64,000 bases of DNA from Aradus depressus (taxonomy: Eukaryota; Arthropoda; Insecta; Hemiptera; Aradidae), in the NCBI GenBank assembly GCA_963662175.1, contig OY759223.1:24839460-24903459 (forward strand), given 5' to 3'. The position numbers and the translations under genes were made by a program. Of the stretch, positions 50,530-62,869 are shown piece after piece; position 1 is the first letter of the stretch, and each line of letters starts with the position of its first letter. Under the pieces are notes generated by a model. It made no database searches. It saw only the letters and a program-made list of their open reading frames with translations, and was not told the DNA's origin.

Positions 50530-50985
50530 TAAAGTATAGGCGAAAGTACGTAATCGGTCAGAAATTCGATACTAGAACCCTCTCAGGACGACACCTATTG
50601 CTTTTCAGCCCAATCGGCCAATGGGAAAGGGTGATGAGGGGTGAGACTTAACTCAAAGACTCTAATAACTGCCGATGTAATGAATATATAGACACAAAGT
50701 TTCATAATTGAGTTCAAAACTCCATAAGGGCGACACTTAATAAATTTCCTCCGGATCGGCAGAAGGGAAAGTTGAGGGGGCTCAACAGAAAAACTCCAAT
50801 AACGCCCGATGTGATTAATTTATAGATACAAAGTTTAGTATGAGGATTTAGAAGCCCCCATGTAAGACAAATATTGAATATTAGCGCAAACGGTCGACTG
50901 GTCTTGAAGGGGGAGTGAAACGTTATTGGACTAATTCGTTCTGGGGAAGTAAATTGCCGGTGATTTACAACGACTTTTTTTTTAT
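50530..50985 (+). repeat. element X copy
   Basis: From AAGTATAGGCGAAAGTACGT to AAATTGCCGGTGATTTAC, with internal AATAACTGCCGATGTAATGA. Confidence 0.8.
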
Positions 50986-51194
50986 ATCCATAATGACAAC
51001 AATCATTTTTGTGTTCTGGAAGGAGATTCTAATAATTTACAATATAATATTTTTCAGAAGCTATATTGTGGGGGGGGGGGGGGGCTTAACTCTACCGTTA
51101 TAATGAATGTATTGACATAAAAATTCAAAGCATTATAATGACACAAATTTCAGCCAAAGGGGAGGAGAGGGGGCTCAACTCAAAAATCACAATA

Positions 51195-51504
51195 CAGTAG
51201 AGTCCCGCTAATCCGGACATCCGGTTAATCCGGACGGGATTTTAAAAAAACTAAAAAGTTTTAGGTAAACTAAAAATTTAATTTAGCGTGCATTAAGTAC
51301 AAAAATAATTCAAAGAGGTTTGACTTGACTTTGGCTACGTTGAAAAAGTGCCGACAAATAAGACTAAATATTTATGCTAATATTTAAAAAAATATGTTTA
51401 AATATTTATCATGTGCATTTTACAGCGAATTCCGTTTAATCCGGACTTTCGGTCATCCGGTCCGTGTCCGGTCCCATCTAGTCCCGATTAGCGGGACTCT
51501 ACTG
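51195..51504. mobile_element. 310-bp Tigger/pogo-like MITE
   Basis: Terminal repeats CAGTAGAGTCCCGCTAATCC and the complement of ATTAGCGGGACTCTACTG, flanked by TA (51193-51194, 51505-51506). CAGTAGAGTC-type ends and TA duplication are typical of the pogo/Tigger branch. No transposase. Confidence 0.88.
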
Positions 51505-51671
51505 TAACTGATTATGTAAATAATGTTATTTAATGTAATCTAATATAGATTGGCCCATGTCCATTATGTTATTTAATGTAATCTATTATTAATTGGCCCA
51601 TGTCCATTGTCTATTTTCACCCAAACGGTTAAAGTTACAAACATGAAACAAACCACATCAATATATTTATC

Positions 51672-52022
51672 GAGGGCGCCGGTAGCTCAGTGGTATGCGT
51701 GCTTGACTTCTGAGCTCAAGGTCGTGGGTTCGTAACCCGACCGAGGCCCTTAGTTTATTTTATCTGGGAGGTAAAATAAACTAAAGCACACCGTCCTTCG
51801 GATGGGACGTTAAGCGATGGTCCCGAGCCTGTACGATGTCAGGTACTCGTTAAAGACCCCTACCCTAGATGAATAAAAATTTAGGGTGGGCAAAATTTAG
51901 GACTCCCACAGTAGAGTCTGGCTCATGTCCACCAGAGTGACGAAAGAGCGCTCTGATAGTAGGCGATATGACCTCGTTGTTAAAGCCCGGGCATGAGTAT
52001 AATAAAACCTAACCAAACCTAA
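51672..52022 (+). mobile_element. full-length SINE1 with CCTAA-type tail
   Basis: GAGGGCGCCGGTAGCTCAGT head, B box GGGTTCGTAACCC (51726-51738), end GCCCGGGCATGAGTATAATA then AACCTAACCAAACCTAA. Confidence 0.93.
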
Positions 52023-53639
52023 TATATTTATCCGGGCTTTATTGGCATAGCTAGCATTATTCTCTGGGGAAGGCCGGTCAACATGAGCGAGATAATAAAA
52101 CAATAGTTTACATTCCACAATCATATATCCCCCCCCCCCCCCCCTTTTCTAAAATTATTTGGGTTTGAAATAAATATATCATTATAATAAAATTTGTTTT
52201 TATTTACTTTAAAAATTAGGTAGGTACTAGTAGTAGTTATTAATAGAGTTGATTATGTAATTTAAATTAGACACTAAATAAACTAAAAAAAAGAGCTTTG
52301 CTGTTGGCGAGGAAAATAAGTTTTTTTGCGAGACAATCAAGACGTACTTAACAAAGATAGTGACATTAACTATATAATTATCTACAACATACTTAACTAT
52401 CTTAGTTGAGTCCTTTTTGCTAAGTATGAGAGACTTGAGTCCTTTTTGCTTAGGTGAACAACCCTTTTTGGACATAAGTCCTTTTTTCAAATGAAAATTA
52501 ATATTTCCCGAATTTTCCGAACATTTTCAATTACACCATTAGACGCGCAATGTTAAGAACTGTAAGATTATGAAAAAAAACAAAAATAGAATTTTTTGGA
52601 GTTAAGTCCTTCTTGCTTAGGACGGCAGAACTCTCATACTTCGCCGATTGGCAGCATTCGTTGGAGTCCAAACTTTAAGAAAGCGTAATTTTTAATCCGA
52701 ATAAAGTTTGACTGGGAACTGAAGCTTTCTATATCCTTGTCTTAACTATAATGTTTGTCTGGGTCTGTAAATTAGGTACATTAGATCGCACCCCCTAGCT
52801 ACGCCAACGCCCGACTTTAAGAATGTATTATGATTGCAAATCAATTTAGATGTGCTTTCTGCTTTCACAGCTTATGATAAAACTTAGTTATATTGTCATT
52901 AGGATAAAGTTTTACAAAGCTTCCATAATCTCTTCTGATTGCAAGGAAGTGGCTTCAATCAAAACACTGCCATATAAAAAGTTCTTAATGACTTGGCAGC
53001 CAGGATCGATTGATTGACTCCAAAATTAGATTACCTCCCAAGAAGAAAATATTAAATCCACAAGCTAAGTTCCATGATTTTTTTAAAATTTTCTCAGCCA
53101 TACTAAGTATAAAGGGAAATATCTATGGTCACAGAGAATAAGTTGTTAAGTCGTAAAATGGCCAAAATGAGATCATCTGTGCACTGTGAAGAAGTTGGGA
53201 GCTCAGGACTCTAATACTTTCAGAATTATAAAGATGTGGGTTTTTAGGTATCTCGTAAAATTGTGTATGTTCTCGGTTAAATCAACTTAATCTACTTCTT
53301 TGAGGAATCATTCACGAGATACCTGCATTTAACCATTTATTCACTACGGTAGACTATTCCAAGTGAAGAGGGCGTTTTCGGTTAAATCAACTTTAGAGAG
53401 GCATCATTCACGAGTATTTCAAAAAGTATGGTTAGTAATTAGGCAAGTGATGGGGAATGATTAGGTAACTGAGGGAAAATCCAAGAAAGGATTAACAATA
53501 TTCATTTTCAATCACTCCTATAGATTTAGAAGGTATATGATTAATAATGATGCAAACATAATTTATTCCAAAAACTGGATTTACAAAAGTAAAGAAAGTG
53601 CTGCCCTGAAAAGTTACAAATTTAGACTTACCAATGGAT
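52023..53639. other. no gene; short recurrent AGTCCTTTTTGCT motif
   Basis: GAGTCCTTTTTGCT(A/T)AG occurs at 52408 and 52437 with variants at 52479 and 52605. A C-run is at 52127-52144. No coding region recognised. Confidence 0.4.
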
Positions 53640-54000
53640 TCCCCCTGACCACAAATATGTAATCGGTTAAATTCGATTCTAAGTTTTCAACTGAATTTCA
53701 TGTTTTCCGACTAGATATGTTCATGTTTTTCAGCCAAATCAAAGCCAAAGAGATGAGAAGGAATAAGGAGGATGCTTGTCAATAAAACTCTAATAACAAT
53801 TTCTTATGTAAATTTCAACCCCCATAAGAACGACACGTATTAATTTTCTGCTAAATCGACCAAAGGGAAGAGTGGGACTCGAATCAAAACCCCTAATAAT
53901 TGCAGATGGAATGAATTATGGACACAAAATTAAGTATGAGAAGAAGCCACTATAATAATCAAATATTGATTTTTAGCATTGATTAATTTGTACTGGGGTA
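53640..54000 (+). repeat. element X copy, diverged
   Basis: TGTAATCGGTTAAATTCGAT, TCATGTTTTCCGAC and later AAATATTGATTTTTAGC in X order. Confidence 0.7.
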
Positions 54001-54049
54001 GTAATTAAGTAAGTTTTAGCTCTCCCCCTCAAACCAATCTTCCCTTTTG

Positions 54050-55290
54050 TTTGAAAATCAGTGGATATCTTACACGAGGCCTTCCCTTCGTTCGATTTCG
54101 TTGAAAATCGACAGGTGACACGTTTGTATTTTGGATTACACATAAAATTTCATATCGATACATTCATTGCATCAGCAGTTATTAGAGGTTTTGTGCATAT
54201 AACTTATAGTTAGTTATGACTCATGCCCAGGCTTTAACTACAAAATCATATTGCCTACTACCAGAGCGCTCTTTCGCCATTCTGGTGGATATGAGCCCGG
54301 CTCTACTATGGGAGTCCTAAAGTTTGCGCCTACTCTAAATTATTTAGGAGTGTCTTTAACGAGTACCTGACATCGGAACCCTCGCTTAACGTCCATTCCA
54401 TGCACATTCACCTAAGATTTTTTTTTACTCTCAGATAAAATAAACTAAGGATCTCCGGGTTTCGAACCCGCGATCTTGAGCTCAGTAAGCAAGCACGCAT
54501 ACCACTGAGCTACCGGCGCTCTCTACATAACTTATATATACTTCGTATAGCTGAGAAAGTAAAATGGCGGATCGTAAGTTAATTAAGCTTTTTTAGCTTC
54601 TGGAAAGTTAATTAACTCCAAATTATTCAAACTTTTTGATTCACCGACAACTTTTTATGATTAATGTTTTTTAATTTATATGCAAGATGGAAGAAATTCT
54701 CGTTCAAAAGAAATTATGTATTGGTATTTGGATTGCTACATGAAGTACATTAGAGTAAGTTAAAATTTAAATTTCTCCGTATAAAGAGAAGGAAATAATC
54801 AAGACTTTATTCAATTCCTCGGTTTAGAAAAATTAATTTAAATTCTGGCTGCTTTATTAAATGTATGAGTTTTCCTCAGAAATTGCTATTGTAACTTATT
54901 TTCTTTGAATTTTATATTTTTTTCATACAAAATTTAAAAAAATATTTGATATTGTCACATTTTTATCTTACCCGAGGCTTTTCCTTCGTTCGAGTTCGTT
55001 GAATATCGACAGGTGACACGTTTGGGTTTTGGATTACATATAAAATTTCATATCGATACATTCATTGCATCAGCAGTTATTAGGGGTTTTGTGTATATAA
55101 TTTAAATTAAATTCAACTTGATATAATTTATAGTTTATGATTTATTATGAGAATTCCTCGGTTTAGAAAAATTCAATTTAAATTCTGGCTGCTTTAAATG
55201 TGTGAGTCTTCCTTAGTAGTGGCTATTCTGATTTTTTTTTTTCATACAAAATTTAAAAAATATTTCATATTGTCTCCTTTTCATGCTTGT
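54050..55290. repeat. local tandem duplication, one copy holding a SINE1
   Basis: Block A (54062-54195 and 54967-55100) and block B (54815-54960 and 55155-55290) repeat in order A-B-A-B. In the first pair A and B are separated by a SINE1 (54208-54523) and more sequence. A is minus-strand X-like (GACAGGTGACACGTTTG). Confidence 0.75.
54208..54523 (-). mobile_element. full-length SINE1
   Basis: TTATGACTCATGCCCAGGCT to GAGCTACCGGCGCTCTCTAC. Confidence 0.9.
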
Positions 55291-55649
55291 AAATTTTTAG
55301 AGGTGACACACCATATTTTTTTTTCCTGAAATTAACTTTTTTTTAAATGGATCTTCCTTGTATGAGAAGTTATCAGATAATGTATAAGGTCATCTATGTA
55401 TTTTCTGTTGGTGTCGTAGTGAAAAAAAAAGGTCATTTGTTTTTTTGTACCCACTTGGGTACTAAGGTGGGCTTATCGATTCGACCCATTGCCTCTCAAC
55501 CAAAAAAAAAAGAAAAAGGAGAAAAAAAAATACTTCTGACCCTTCTCCACCCACATGCTAAAGAACTCGATTCGTTTTATTTTGGGGTGTTGGAAAAATT
55601 GCTCTCTGTACAATTTCTTATTTTACAAATTTTTCGTAATTTATTTTCT
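55291..55649. other. T/A-rich, no gene
   Basis: An open frame at 55347-55667 is low-complexity and overlaps element X, so it is not called. Confidence 0.35.
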
Positions 55650-55990
55650 CATTCATTCGAAGTATAGGGGAAGTTATGTAATCAGTGAGAAATTTAATAT
55701 TGAGTTTTTCACCGACCTTCTGTGTTTAAATTCTGTGAACATGACAATTCCTGATAGAATGAATGTATCGAAGCGAAATTTTGTATGTAAATTGTATACA
55801 TTTATTAATTTTCAAAAAAGAGGGGGGTCAACTCAATTACCCTAATAACTGTCTATGATTATGAGGTTTCAGAAATCACGTGTAAATCAATTATTGATTT
55901 TTAGCCAAAAGCGTCGTTTAGTAATGGCGGGAGAATGAAAACTTAATTGATTATTTCGCGCAGGGAAATAGATCGCCGGTCATTCATTGA
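55650..55990 (+). repeat. element X copy, short
   Basis: CGAAGTATAGGGGAAGTTAT start, GAATGAATGTATCGAAGCG unit, ATAGATCGCCGGTCATTC end. Confidence 0.8.
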
Positions 55991-56104
55991 CTATTTTTTT
56001 TTTGTGTGTGTACGTAAAATACGGATAAAACAATTCATATATGGGTCGGAACTTACAACTCCTATATATAGAGTTTGCCTCGAGGAGAGGCATTCCCCCT
56101 CCCC

Positions 56105-56808
56105 GAGGTCATATCGCCTACTACCAGAGCGCTCTTTGGTCACTCTGGTGGACATGAGCCCGACTCTACTATGGGAGTCCTAAATTGAGGAGTTTGGAGC
56201 CAGAGCGGACCAACCCACAATTTTTCGGAAAATGAGTTATTACCATCCTGATGTTGGCATAGGTTCCCTTTTTTCAAAACCAGTGTGGATCACTTAGTTT
56301 CTTCACTTCAGTGATAGATAGCAGCACTTTATGTTTAGTCCACAAATATTTTGTGCATATATTTTCAAAGTCACAATGGATCATACGGCCTTCAAAAACT
56401 TTATAGAACACAAAAAGGGATCACTCATCCAATACTATTCTAAAATTTCAAACAAAAATAAATATTTGGGGCCCATTTATGGAGATAAACAAAATGCACT
56501 CAATTTTCAATTGCCATTTTCTTCAACCAGTTGGTCCGCTCCAGTTTCAACCAGTTGGTCCGCTCTGGCTCCAAACTCCTCAATTCAGCCTAACCTAAAT
56601 TTTTATTCACCTAGGGCAGGGGTCTTTAACGAGTACCTGACATCGTACAGGCTCGGTACCATCGCATAACGTCCCATCCGAAGGATGGCGAGCTTAAGTT
56701 TATTTCACCTTCCAGATAAAATAAACTAAGGGCCTCGGTCGGGTTTCGAACCTACGTCTTGAGCTCAGAAGGCAAGCACGCATACCACTGAGCTACCGGC
56801 GCCCTCTG
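56105..56808 (-). mobile_element. SINE1 split by a 400-bp MITE
   Basis: 56105-56182 and 56586-56808 are consecutive parts of one minus SINE1. The interruption falls in the CCTAAATTTTGCC segment. Confidence 0.9.
56183..56585. mobile_element. MITE with 32-bp perfect inverted ends
   Basis: Ends AATTGAGGAGTTTGGAGCCA (56183-56214) and the exact inverse at 56554-56585. A further partial GTTGGTCCGCTC copy lies at 56530-56541. The AATT at each edge may be part of the target duplication. No transposase. Confidence 0.88.
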
Positions 56809-56829
56809 ACATTATCTTCTTCCAAAATT

Positions 56830-57175
56830 AAATTAAAAAACATTCCTCATGCTTTGTATAGCTAGTGTCAATATATTCAGTACATAAGGAGTTACGTTTT
56901 TTTTTAATAGAACCCCTTCTTTTTTCCTTTTGCCAATTAGGCTGAAAATTAATTGGTGCCGCTCTTATGGGCTTCTGGATACACACATAAAATTTCTTGT
57001 CGATAACATTCATTCTATCTGGATTTATAGTGTTTACAAACACCGACAGAATTTTTTTTATTATTATTTATTTATTTATTTTTTCAATAACGGAGGAAAA
57101 CATGAAATTTCAGTGGAAACTCTACATGACATTTCCGATTACATAACTTCTTCTATACTTTGTTAAGCTGGGGAA
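56830..57175 (-). repeat. element X copy (minus)
   Basis: GGCTGAAAATTAATTGGTGC, GATAACATTCATTCTATC and CATGAAATTTCAGTGGAAAC in minus X order, ending near ATACTTTGTTAAGCTGGGG. Confidence 0.75.
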
Positions 57176-57655
57176 GTAAAACGAAGATTTATTTGGAATA
57201 TACGTCACTTATTCATCTGAGATAAATTTCAAATAGTTCCTTTTTTTTTTGGCATTAGACTTCATAAGAACGGTTCATTGATCATCAGAATCGTTCGTTC
57301 TTGTTTGCCTCACTACTTCTTCTTTCTACAGGTATTTACTCCGTTCCATTTGTTTCTTTTTTCTGTTTCTTCTTAGAGTCATTTATTGATTGGTTTCTCT
57401 TCTTTTTCTTACTCATAGTGTCTTTGTGTAAATGTTTTTTCCCTAGCGTTTCTCCTTCTGTTTCCGTGTATTGTTTCTTTCTACTTTGAGTCCTCGTTGA
57501 ATGTAGTTCAAGATAGACAGATACGTTTTATTATTCTTGTTTTCTTTCAATTCCTTCGGCTTTATTTTTCTTTTATTCAATCGTTTTTCCTTCTTCTGTT
57601 GCTTGTTTGAAAATTACAAACTACACGCAACTTGAAAATTTCACGTTTTCTCCTG
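57176..57655. other. T/C-rich stretch
   Basis: Pyrimidine-rich low complexity; no gene. Confidence 0.4.
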
Positions 57656-58290
57656 AGCCTCCAGGTCTGCCGATGACACGCTGCTCATAGCTCAAGACCG
57701 TGATCTTTATAGGGCCGTGCGCACTCTTCAGGATGACCTAGATGTCTTGGCAAATTGGTAAAACAGATGGAAGCTGTGGCTAAACAAGACGGTGTCCAAG
57801 GTTTTCGCACTCCGGTGCATAAATACGATACACTGGCACAGCTGTACATCAACCACGAAAACATCCCATGGACTGCAAAACACCAGGCGGTGAGGTATCT
57901 AGGAGTGCTCCTAGACACCAAACTGACCTGGGGCCAACACATTAACTCCAAATTGACACATGCCTACACCAGACTCTCCTCACTCTACCCACTTCTCAAC
58001 AAGAACACTACACTCAGACATGAATGTGCCACACTACTCTACACCGCACTCATACGGCCACTCATCATATACGCCTGTCCTGTTTGACTCGGCAAAAGCC
58101 AGATCAACATTAAACAACTGGTCAGGTTCGAAAACAAAGTACTCCGCCTTGCTGTAAACGCCTCTTAGGTGGTACGGAATTCTCAGATATGCAGAGCTGG
58201 GTGTTCCCGACGTTCGAGATCTCATTTTGGAGTTAGCGACAAGGTTCAAGGCTGGGCTGCAGAGTGTTTCTGGAGCCGCTACCTTTGGCA
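57656..58290 (+). pseudogene. Jockey-like reverse transcriptase fragment
   Basis: Reads SADDTLLIAQDRDLYRAVRT (the catalytic A-D-D box), then VLANW, a stop and WLNKTVSKVF. After a frameshift it reads RYLGVLLDTKLTWGQHINSK, LYPLLNKNTTLRHEC and YTALIRPLIIYACPV. This is the order of the palm, thumb and C-terminal part of Jockey-clade RT. The piece after 58087 still reads FENKVLRLAVNAS and WGTSATPSS in shifted frames. Multiple lesions make it non-functional. Confidence 0.8.
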
Positions 58291-58854
58291 TTGGGGAACC
58301 TCTGCCACACCGTCATCTAAAGCCCCGGCTTGTTCAATACATTATCCCTTGACTACCGTCTTTATTATTATTTTTATTTATTTCATTGTGAATAGCGCTT
58401 TTTGCGCTGAACCAAATAAACGTTTTTCTTCTTTTTCTTCCTGAACACGGTTTGACCATTTTTGCGATGTTGTCTATCTGTGCTTGTATAAGTGATTGGA
58501 ACTTTCCGTTCAGAAACGATAGTTGCAATGCACATTAAATTCGACATGGAAACGAAAAATACGACCACTTTACTTCGGGGCCTAAGTACATTTTACAAAA
58601 TACCTCATATTTATTGTCTAACTAAAATCTCTTCAAATAGAAGTTGTAGAGAAGGTCGCTCGGTTCGCGAGAGAAATGCCGAAAACAATCCTAATATTTT
58701 TTTTTACACATTTGCTTGATTAACGCGAAAACGGTAAGTCCTATCGAAAAATGGGTTCTCACCAAAATTGTCCCTTATTAAATTTCCAATCGCCTATAGC
58801 GCCCCAAAGAATGTACAAACAAAATTTCGTTAGGATTAATACAATGTAATGTTT
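58291..58854. other. LINE 3' end and unassigned sequence
   Basis: 58380-58440 may be the 3' UTR of the Jockey-like fragment. 58744-58810 resembles 35370-35440. No host gene. Confidence 0.35.
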
Positions 58855-59070
58855 AAGTTATAATGACTTATGCCCGGGCTTTAATTATGAGGTCATATCG
58901 CTTACTACCAGAGCGCTTATTCTCCGCTCAGGTTGATATGATCCCGACTCCACAGTGGGAGTTCTAATTGCCTCCCTTAGTGTAGGGGTCATTCATTAAT
59001 GAGTACCTGACATCGCACAGGCTCGAGACCATCATTTAACGTCCCATCCGAAGGACGGCGTGCTCAAAAC
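58855..59070 (-). mobile_element. SINE1 copy, head missing
   Basis: AATGACTTATGCCCGGGCTT to CCATCCGAAGGACGGCGTGC. Confidence 0.85.
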
Positions 59071-59387
59071 CTTTCCTTCGTAGTATGTTTTCTTTCAAGG
59101 CGGTTTTTTTTTTTTGTACACGAATGAGTAATGATTATGACACGCCATTTTTCCTATATTCTTTTAATAGTCCTTGTTCAGTTTCAATGTATGTAATTAG
59201 ATTCAGCTTACGTGTTGCATGCAAGTTCCCAGCAAGAAAGGGGAGAAAATGTTTCTTTGTCGGGCCACTAAAGTAAAAAAAAATAACTTGGAAATAAAGC
59301 TTTTGCAACTTTAAAATTCTAATTGAATGGAATTCTGTGAATTTCCAAGCTCTGTCTTACCTACCTGTTGTACCTATATGAATCATT

Positions 59388-59738
59388 GAGGGCGCCGCTA
59401 GCTCAGTGGTAAGCGTGCTTGACTTCTGAGCTCAAGAACGTGGGTTCGTAACCCGACCGAGGCCCTTAGTTTATTTTATCTGGGAGGTAAAATAAACTTA
59501 AGCACGCCGTCCTTCGGATGGGACGTTAAGCAATGGTCCCGAGCCTGTACGATGTCAGGTACTCGTTAAAGACCCCTACCCTAGGGGAATAAAAATTTAG
59601 GGTAGGCAAAATTTAGGACTCCCACAGTAGATTCGGGCTCATGTCTACCAGAGTGACGAAAGAGCGCTCTGGTAGTAGGCGATATGACCTCGTAGTTATA
59701 GCCCGGGCATGAGTCATAAAACCTAACCTAACCTATAT
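59388..59738 (+). mobile_element. full-length SINE1 with CCTAA-type tail
   Basis: GAGGGCGCCGCTAGCTCAGT head, B box GGGTTCGTAACCC, end GGGCATGAGTCATAAAACCT then AACCTAACCT. Confidence 0.93.
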
Positions 59739-60479
59739 GAATCATTCGCTCTCAGCTAACTTGTCTAAGTTTTGTTTTATTCATTTATTATGAAACTATG
59801 ATATTTTTCCATATCGAAGTAGCTGCCTTACTTTTATTTTAATCATGGGGAAGGATTTCTCAGAAATTTTATTTGAAATTCTTCTTGAAAATGAAACATT
59901 TTTCCAACCTCATTAAACTTTTCTTGGAAACTTAAACCCTTCGGAATAATGTTGCGTAACATGATATGAACAGCAGAAATGAAAAATAAAAATAGAGTTT
60001 AATCACAGTTAATTAATTCGAGGGTTTTGTAGACAAAATGAATAACACTTTGAAAAACTAAATCCTGTTTTTGCTTTTTTGTTTTACATGTCAAAGAAAT
60101 CTGAAGCTTAAATTGTATGGGGTATAGCTAGGGTTTCCTAAGGGGAAAATAGATGGGTAGACAGAAACAGGAATGAAAATATAAGACTTCTGTTTGAACA
60201 ATAATTTACGAACTGTGTAATTTATGGGGTGTCAAGCAAAATACAAAGACGATCAGTTGACATGACCTTACTCACCCACCGCTAAACTTGTCCAGCTGTC
60301 ATAACCATCAACGTTCCTACTTCATCTTTCAATAGGAGCTACTCAGGGTTCAACTTTCAGAAGACTGAAGACCAAGCTACAGTCACAAGAGAGTAGAACT
60401 TAACTGAAGTTCCTGGCTGAAGAGAAACCAACTAACTTGAAAACTAGTCCCCAGAAACAACATTTGTCGTGCAGGGAGA
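59739..60479. other. nothing recognised
   Basis: AT-rich up to 60250, more balanced after. No gene. Confidence 0.35.
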
Positions 60480-60727
60480 GGAATAGTGGGCGGGGCTTCT
60501 TTCTGCCGTACACCTATCGCGTATAGGGAAGATAAGTGGATGGAATAGTGGGCGGGGCTTCCTTCTACCGTTCGACTACCGCGTAGGGAGAAGAGAAGTG
60601 GATGGAATAGTGGGCGGGGCTTCCTTCTACCGTTCGACTACGGCGTAGGGAGAAGAGAAGTGGATGGAATAGTAGGCGGGGCTTCCTTCTACCGTTCGAC
60701 TACCGCGTAGGGAGAAGAGAAGTGGGT
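60480..60727. repeat. 62-bp minisatellite, 4 units, with GC boxes
   Basis: Units start at 60480, 60542, 60604 and 60666. Three carry GTGGGCGGGGCTTC (GC-box-like); the fourth reads GTAGGCGGGGC. The later three are nearly identical. Confidence 0.95.
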
Positions 60728-61704
60728 GGAATAATTTTTATGTAAACAAAAAAACAGTTTTTTTTTTTTTTTTTTTTTCTCAGCAATAAGCCATAGCCAA
60801 ACAGACAAATTCATATGAATATATTAGATTTCTTTATTATTTACACCGAGATTCCACATGCCTTAATGAAACTTAAGATACTCCTGTAAATGTCCACCTT
60901 ACCAGAGCCTAGAAGACAGGGGTAGTTGAATGGCTGACACAATTTGGGATCTATCGCCATAAACAAAGAGAGCCTCTCGTAAAACAGGCATTAAATCAGA
61001 TTATAAATATAAGAAGAAGTCTGGAGTGTTTCTGGGCAACATTAAACATTTTTTAAATATAATTTATAGTTTTTTTTTTTTTCAATATTGCCCATCGTGC
61101 TAAAAAAATGTATTACATAATATATATAATAAATAAAAAAATATTACAAAATAATACAAATATTAAATTTGACAATGGAGATGTTGAGTACCCTTATAGA
61201 CACAAGTTACGTCTATTGATTCTATTGACAGTCCCTACTTACATGTAAACATAAGATAGAAAGGAACCACTCTGGGTTCCAAATTAAGAGGATTGGGTAC
61301 AATGCTCTCTCCTCACTGATATAGACAGATCCAATGAACCAAACATAGGGACTCAAACTGAGGGAACATAATAGACACTATGTGGGGGACCTAGCCAACC
61401 ACTTCAATCTGCCTCGTCTCTCCTATAGGACAAGAGAGGTGCCTATATCGAGTGTTTATCAAACAGAACCTCTCTCTCATCTCATCTCTTCACTAACTTA
61501 CACCAAGTTCATTTGTAAAATATATTGTAGAAACCCGTGCAGGGGTAATAAACCATAAAAAGGAGCCATTCTGTGATGATAATGAATATTGTCAGATGTG
61601 TGGACAGTACATACCATTTTCTAGCCCCAAGACTCAGTGATATTAGGTTGAAATGGTTTGCAAGAGAACAACTAACCGGGGATGAAATGATGAGGTACTT
61701 GAAT
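60728..61704. other. no gene recognised
   Basis: Includes a T-run (60749-60778). 61200-61700 is less AT-rich but shows no domain. Confidence 0.35.
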
Positions 61705-62236
61705 GGAAAATGTTGGACCTCTCTTGCTAATTATGGTAGATGAGCCAAAAATATCATAGTTTAACCAGAATACAATTTAAATCCTTATTATGATCTAATG
61801 CTATCCTAATATTGTATAGAATATCACTTATTACTATGGAAAATGTTGGACCTCTCTTGCTAATTATGGTAGACGAGGCAAAAATATCATAGTTTAACCA
61901 GAATACAATTTAAATCCTTATTATGATCTAATGCTATCCTAATATTGTATAGAATATCACTTATTACTATGGAAAATGTTGGACCTCTCTTGCTAATTAT
62001 GGTAGATGAGCCAAAAATATCATAGTTTAACCAGAATACAATTTAAATCCTTATTATGATCTAATGCTATCCTAATATTGTATAGAATATCACTTATTAC
62101 TATGGAAAATGTTGGACCTCTCTTGCTAATTATGGTAGATGAGCCAAAAATATCATAGTTTAACCAGAATACAATTTAAATCCTTATTATGATCTAATGC
62201 TATCCTAATATTGTATAGAATATCACTTATTACTAT
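61705..62236. repeat. 133-bp tandem repeat, 4 units
   Basis: Units start GGAAAATGTTGGACCTCTCT at 61705, 61838, 61971 and 62104. Almost identical; unit 2 has GACGAGGC where the others have GATGAGCC. Confidence 0.97.
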
Positions 62237-62869
62237 TTAATCCTATTATTATTTACCATTTATTAATCTTTTTAAGTCGTATTAATTTTTATTATCATTT
62301 TATAACATTTATTATAACTAGGCTCAAATCTTATGATTCACAATTAATATCTGAAATTAATATTATTATACCGAACCAGAAGATTATGATTTTGGTTTGA
62401 ATTTTAAAGGTCAAAGATATATATTTATATTGATAAGATCCTTTCTTGTTCGTAAATAAAATGTATCATGTACTTAGACGAAGATAGATGTACTTAATTT
62501 CTTCTTTATTTGTAAATTATGACGACTACACTCTGACGGTCATCTCACCAAGAGGTCGTCTTTTGTATAAGATTTTTGATTTTCAAATTATTTGTACATG
62601 TGTACTTTATTTATAAATAAATAAAGACTTAATAATAATAAATATATTGTAGAAACGAGGTCGAGTTTAATGTTAAGGTTTTTTATCTGGAAAAAACCTT
62701 GAAAACGCCATCCTTCAGATGGGACATAAGTGATGTCATCTGCTTAGAGCTACGAACCTGTGTAAAGTTACTCCGGATAACCTGCATGTATAATATATGG
62801 AAGATACTGTCGGTATTGCTACAATCATCAGCCACGATTTTACAAAATTATCATTTTTTTTTTTTTGTG
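62237..62869. other. AT-rich with a SINE1 fragment
   Basis: 62670-62730 matches the SINE1 body (GGTTTTTTATCTGG, CATCCTTCAGATGGGACAT). No gene. Confidence 0.4.
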
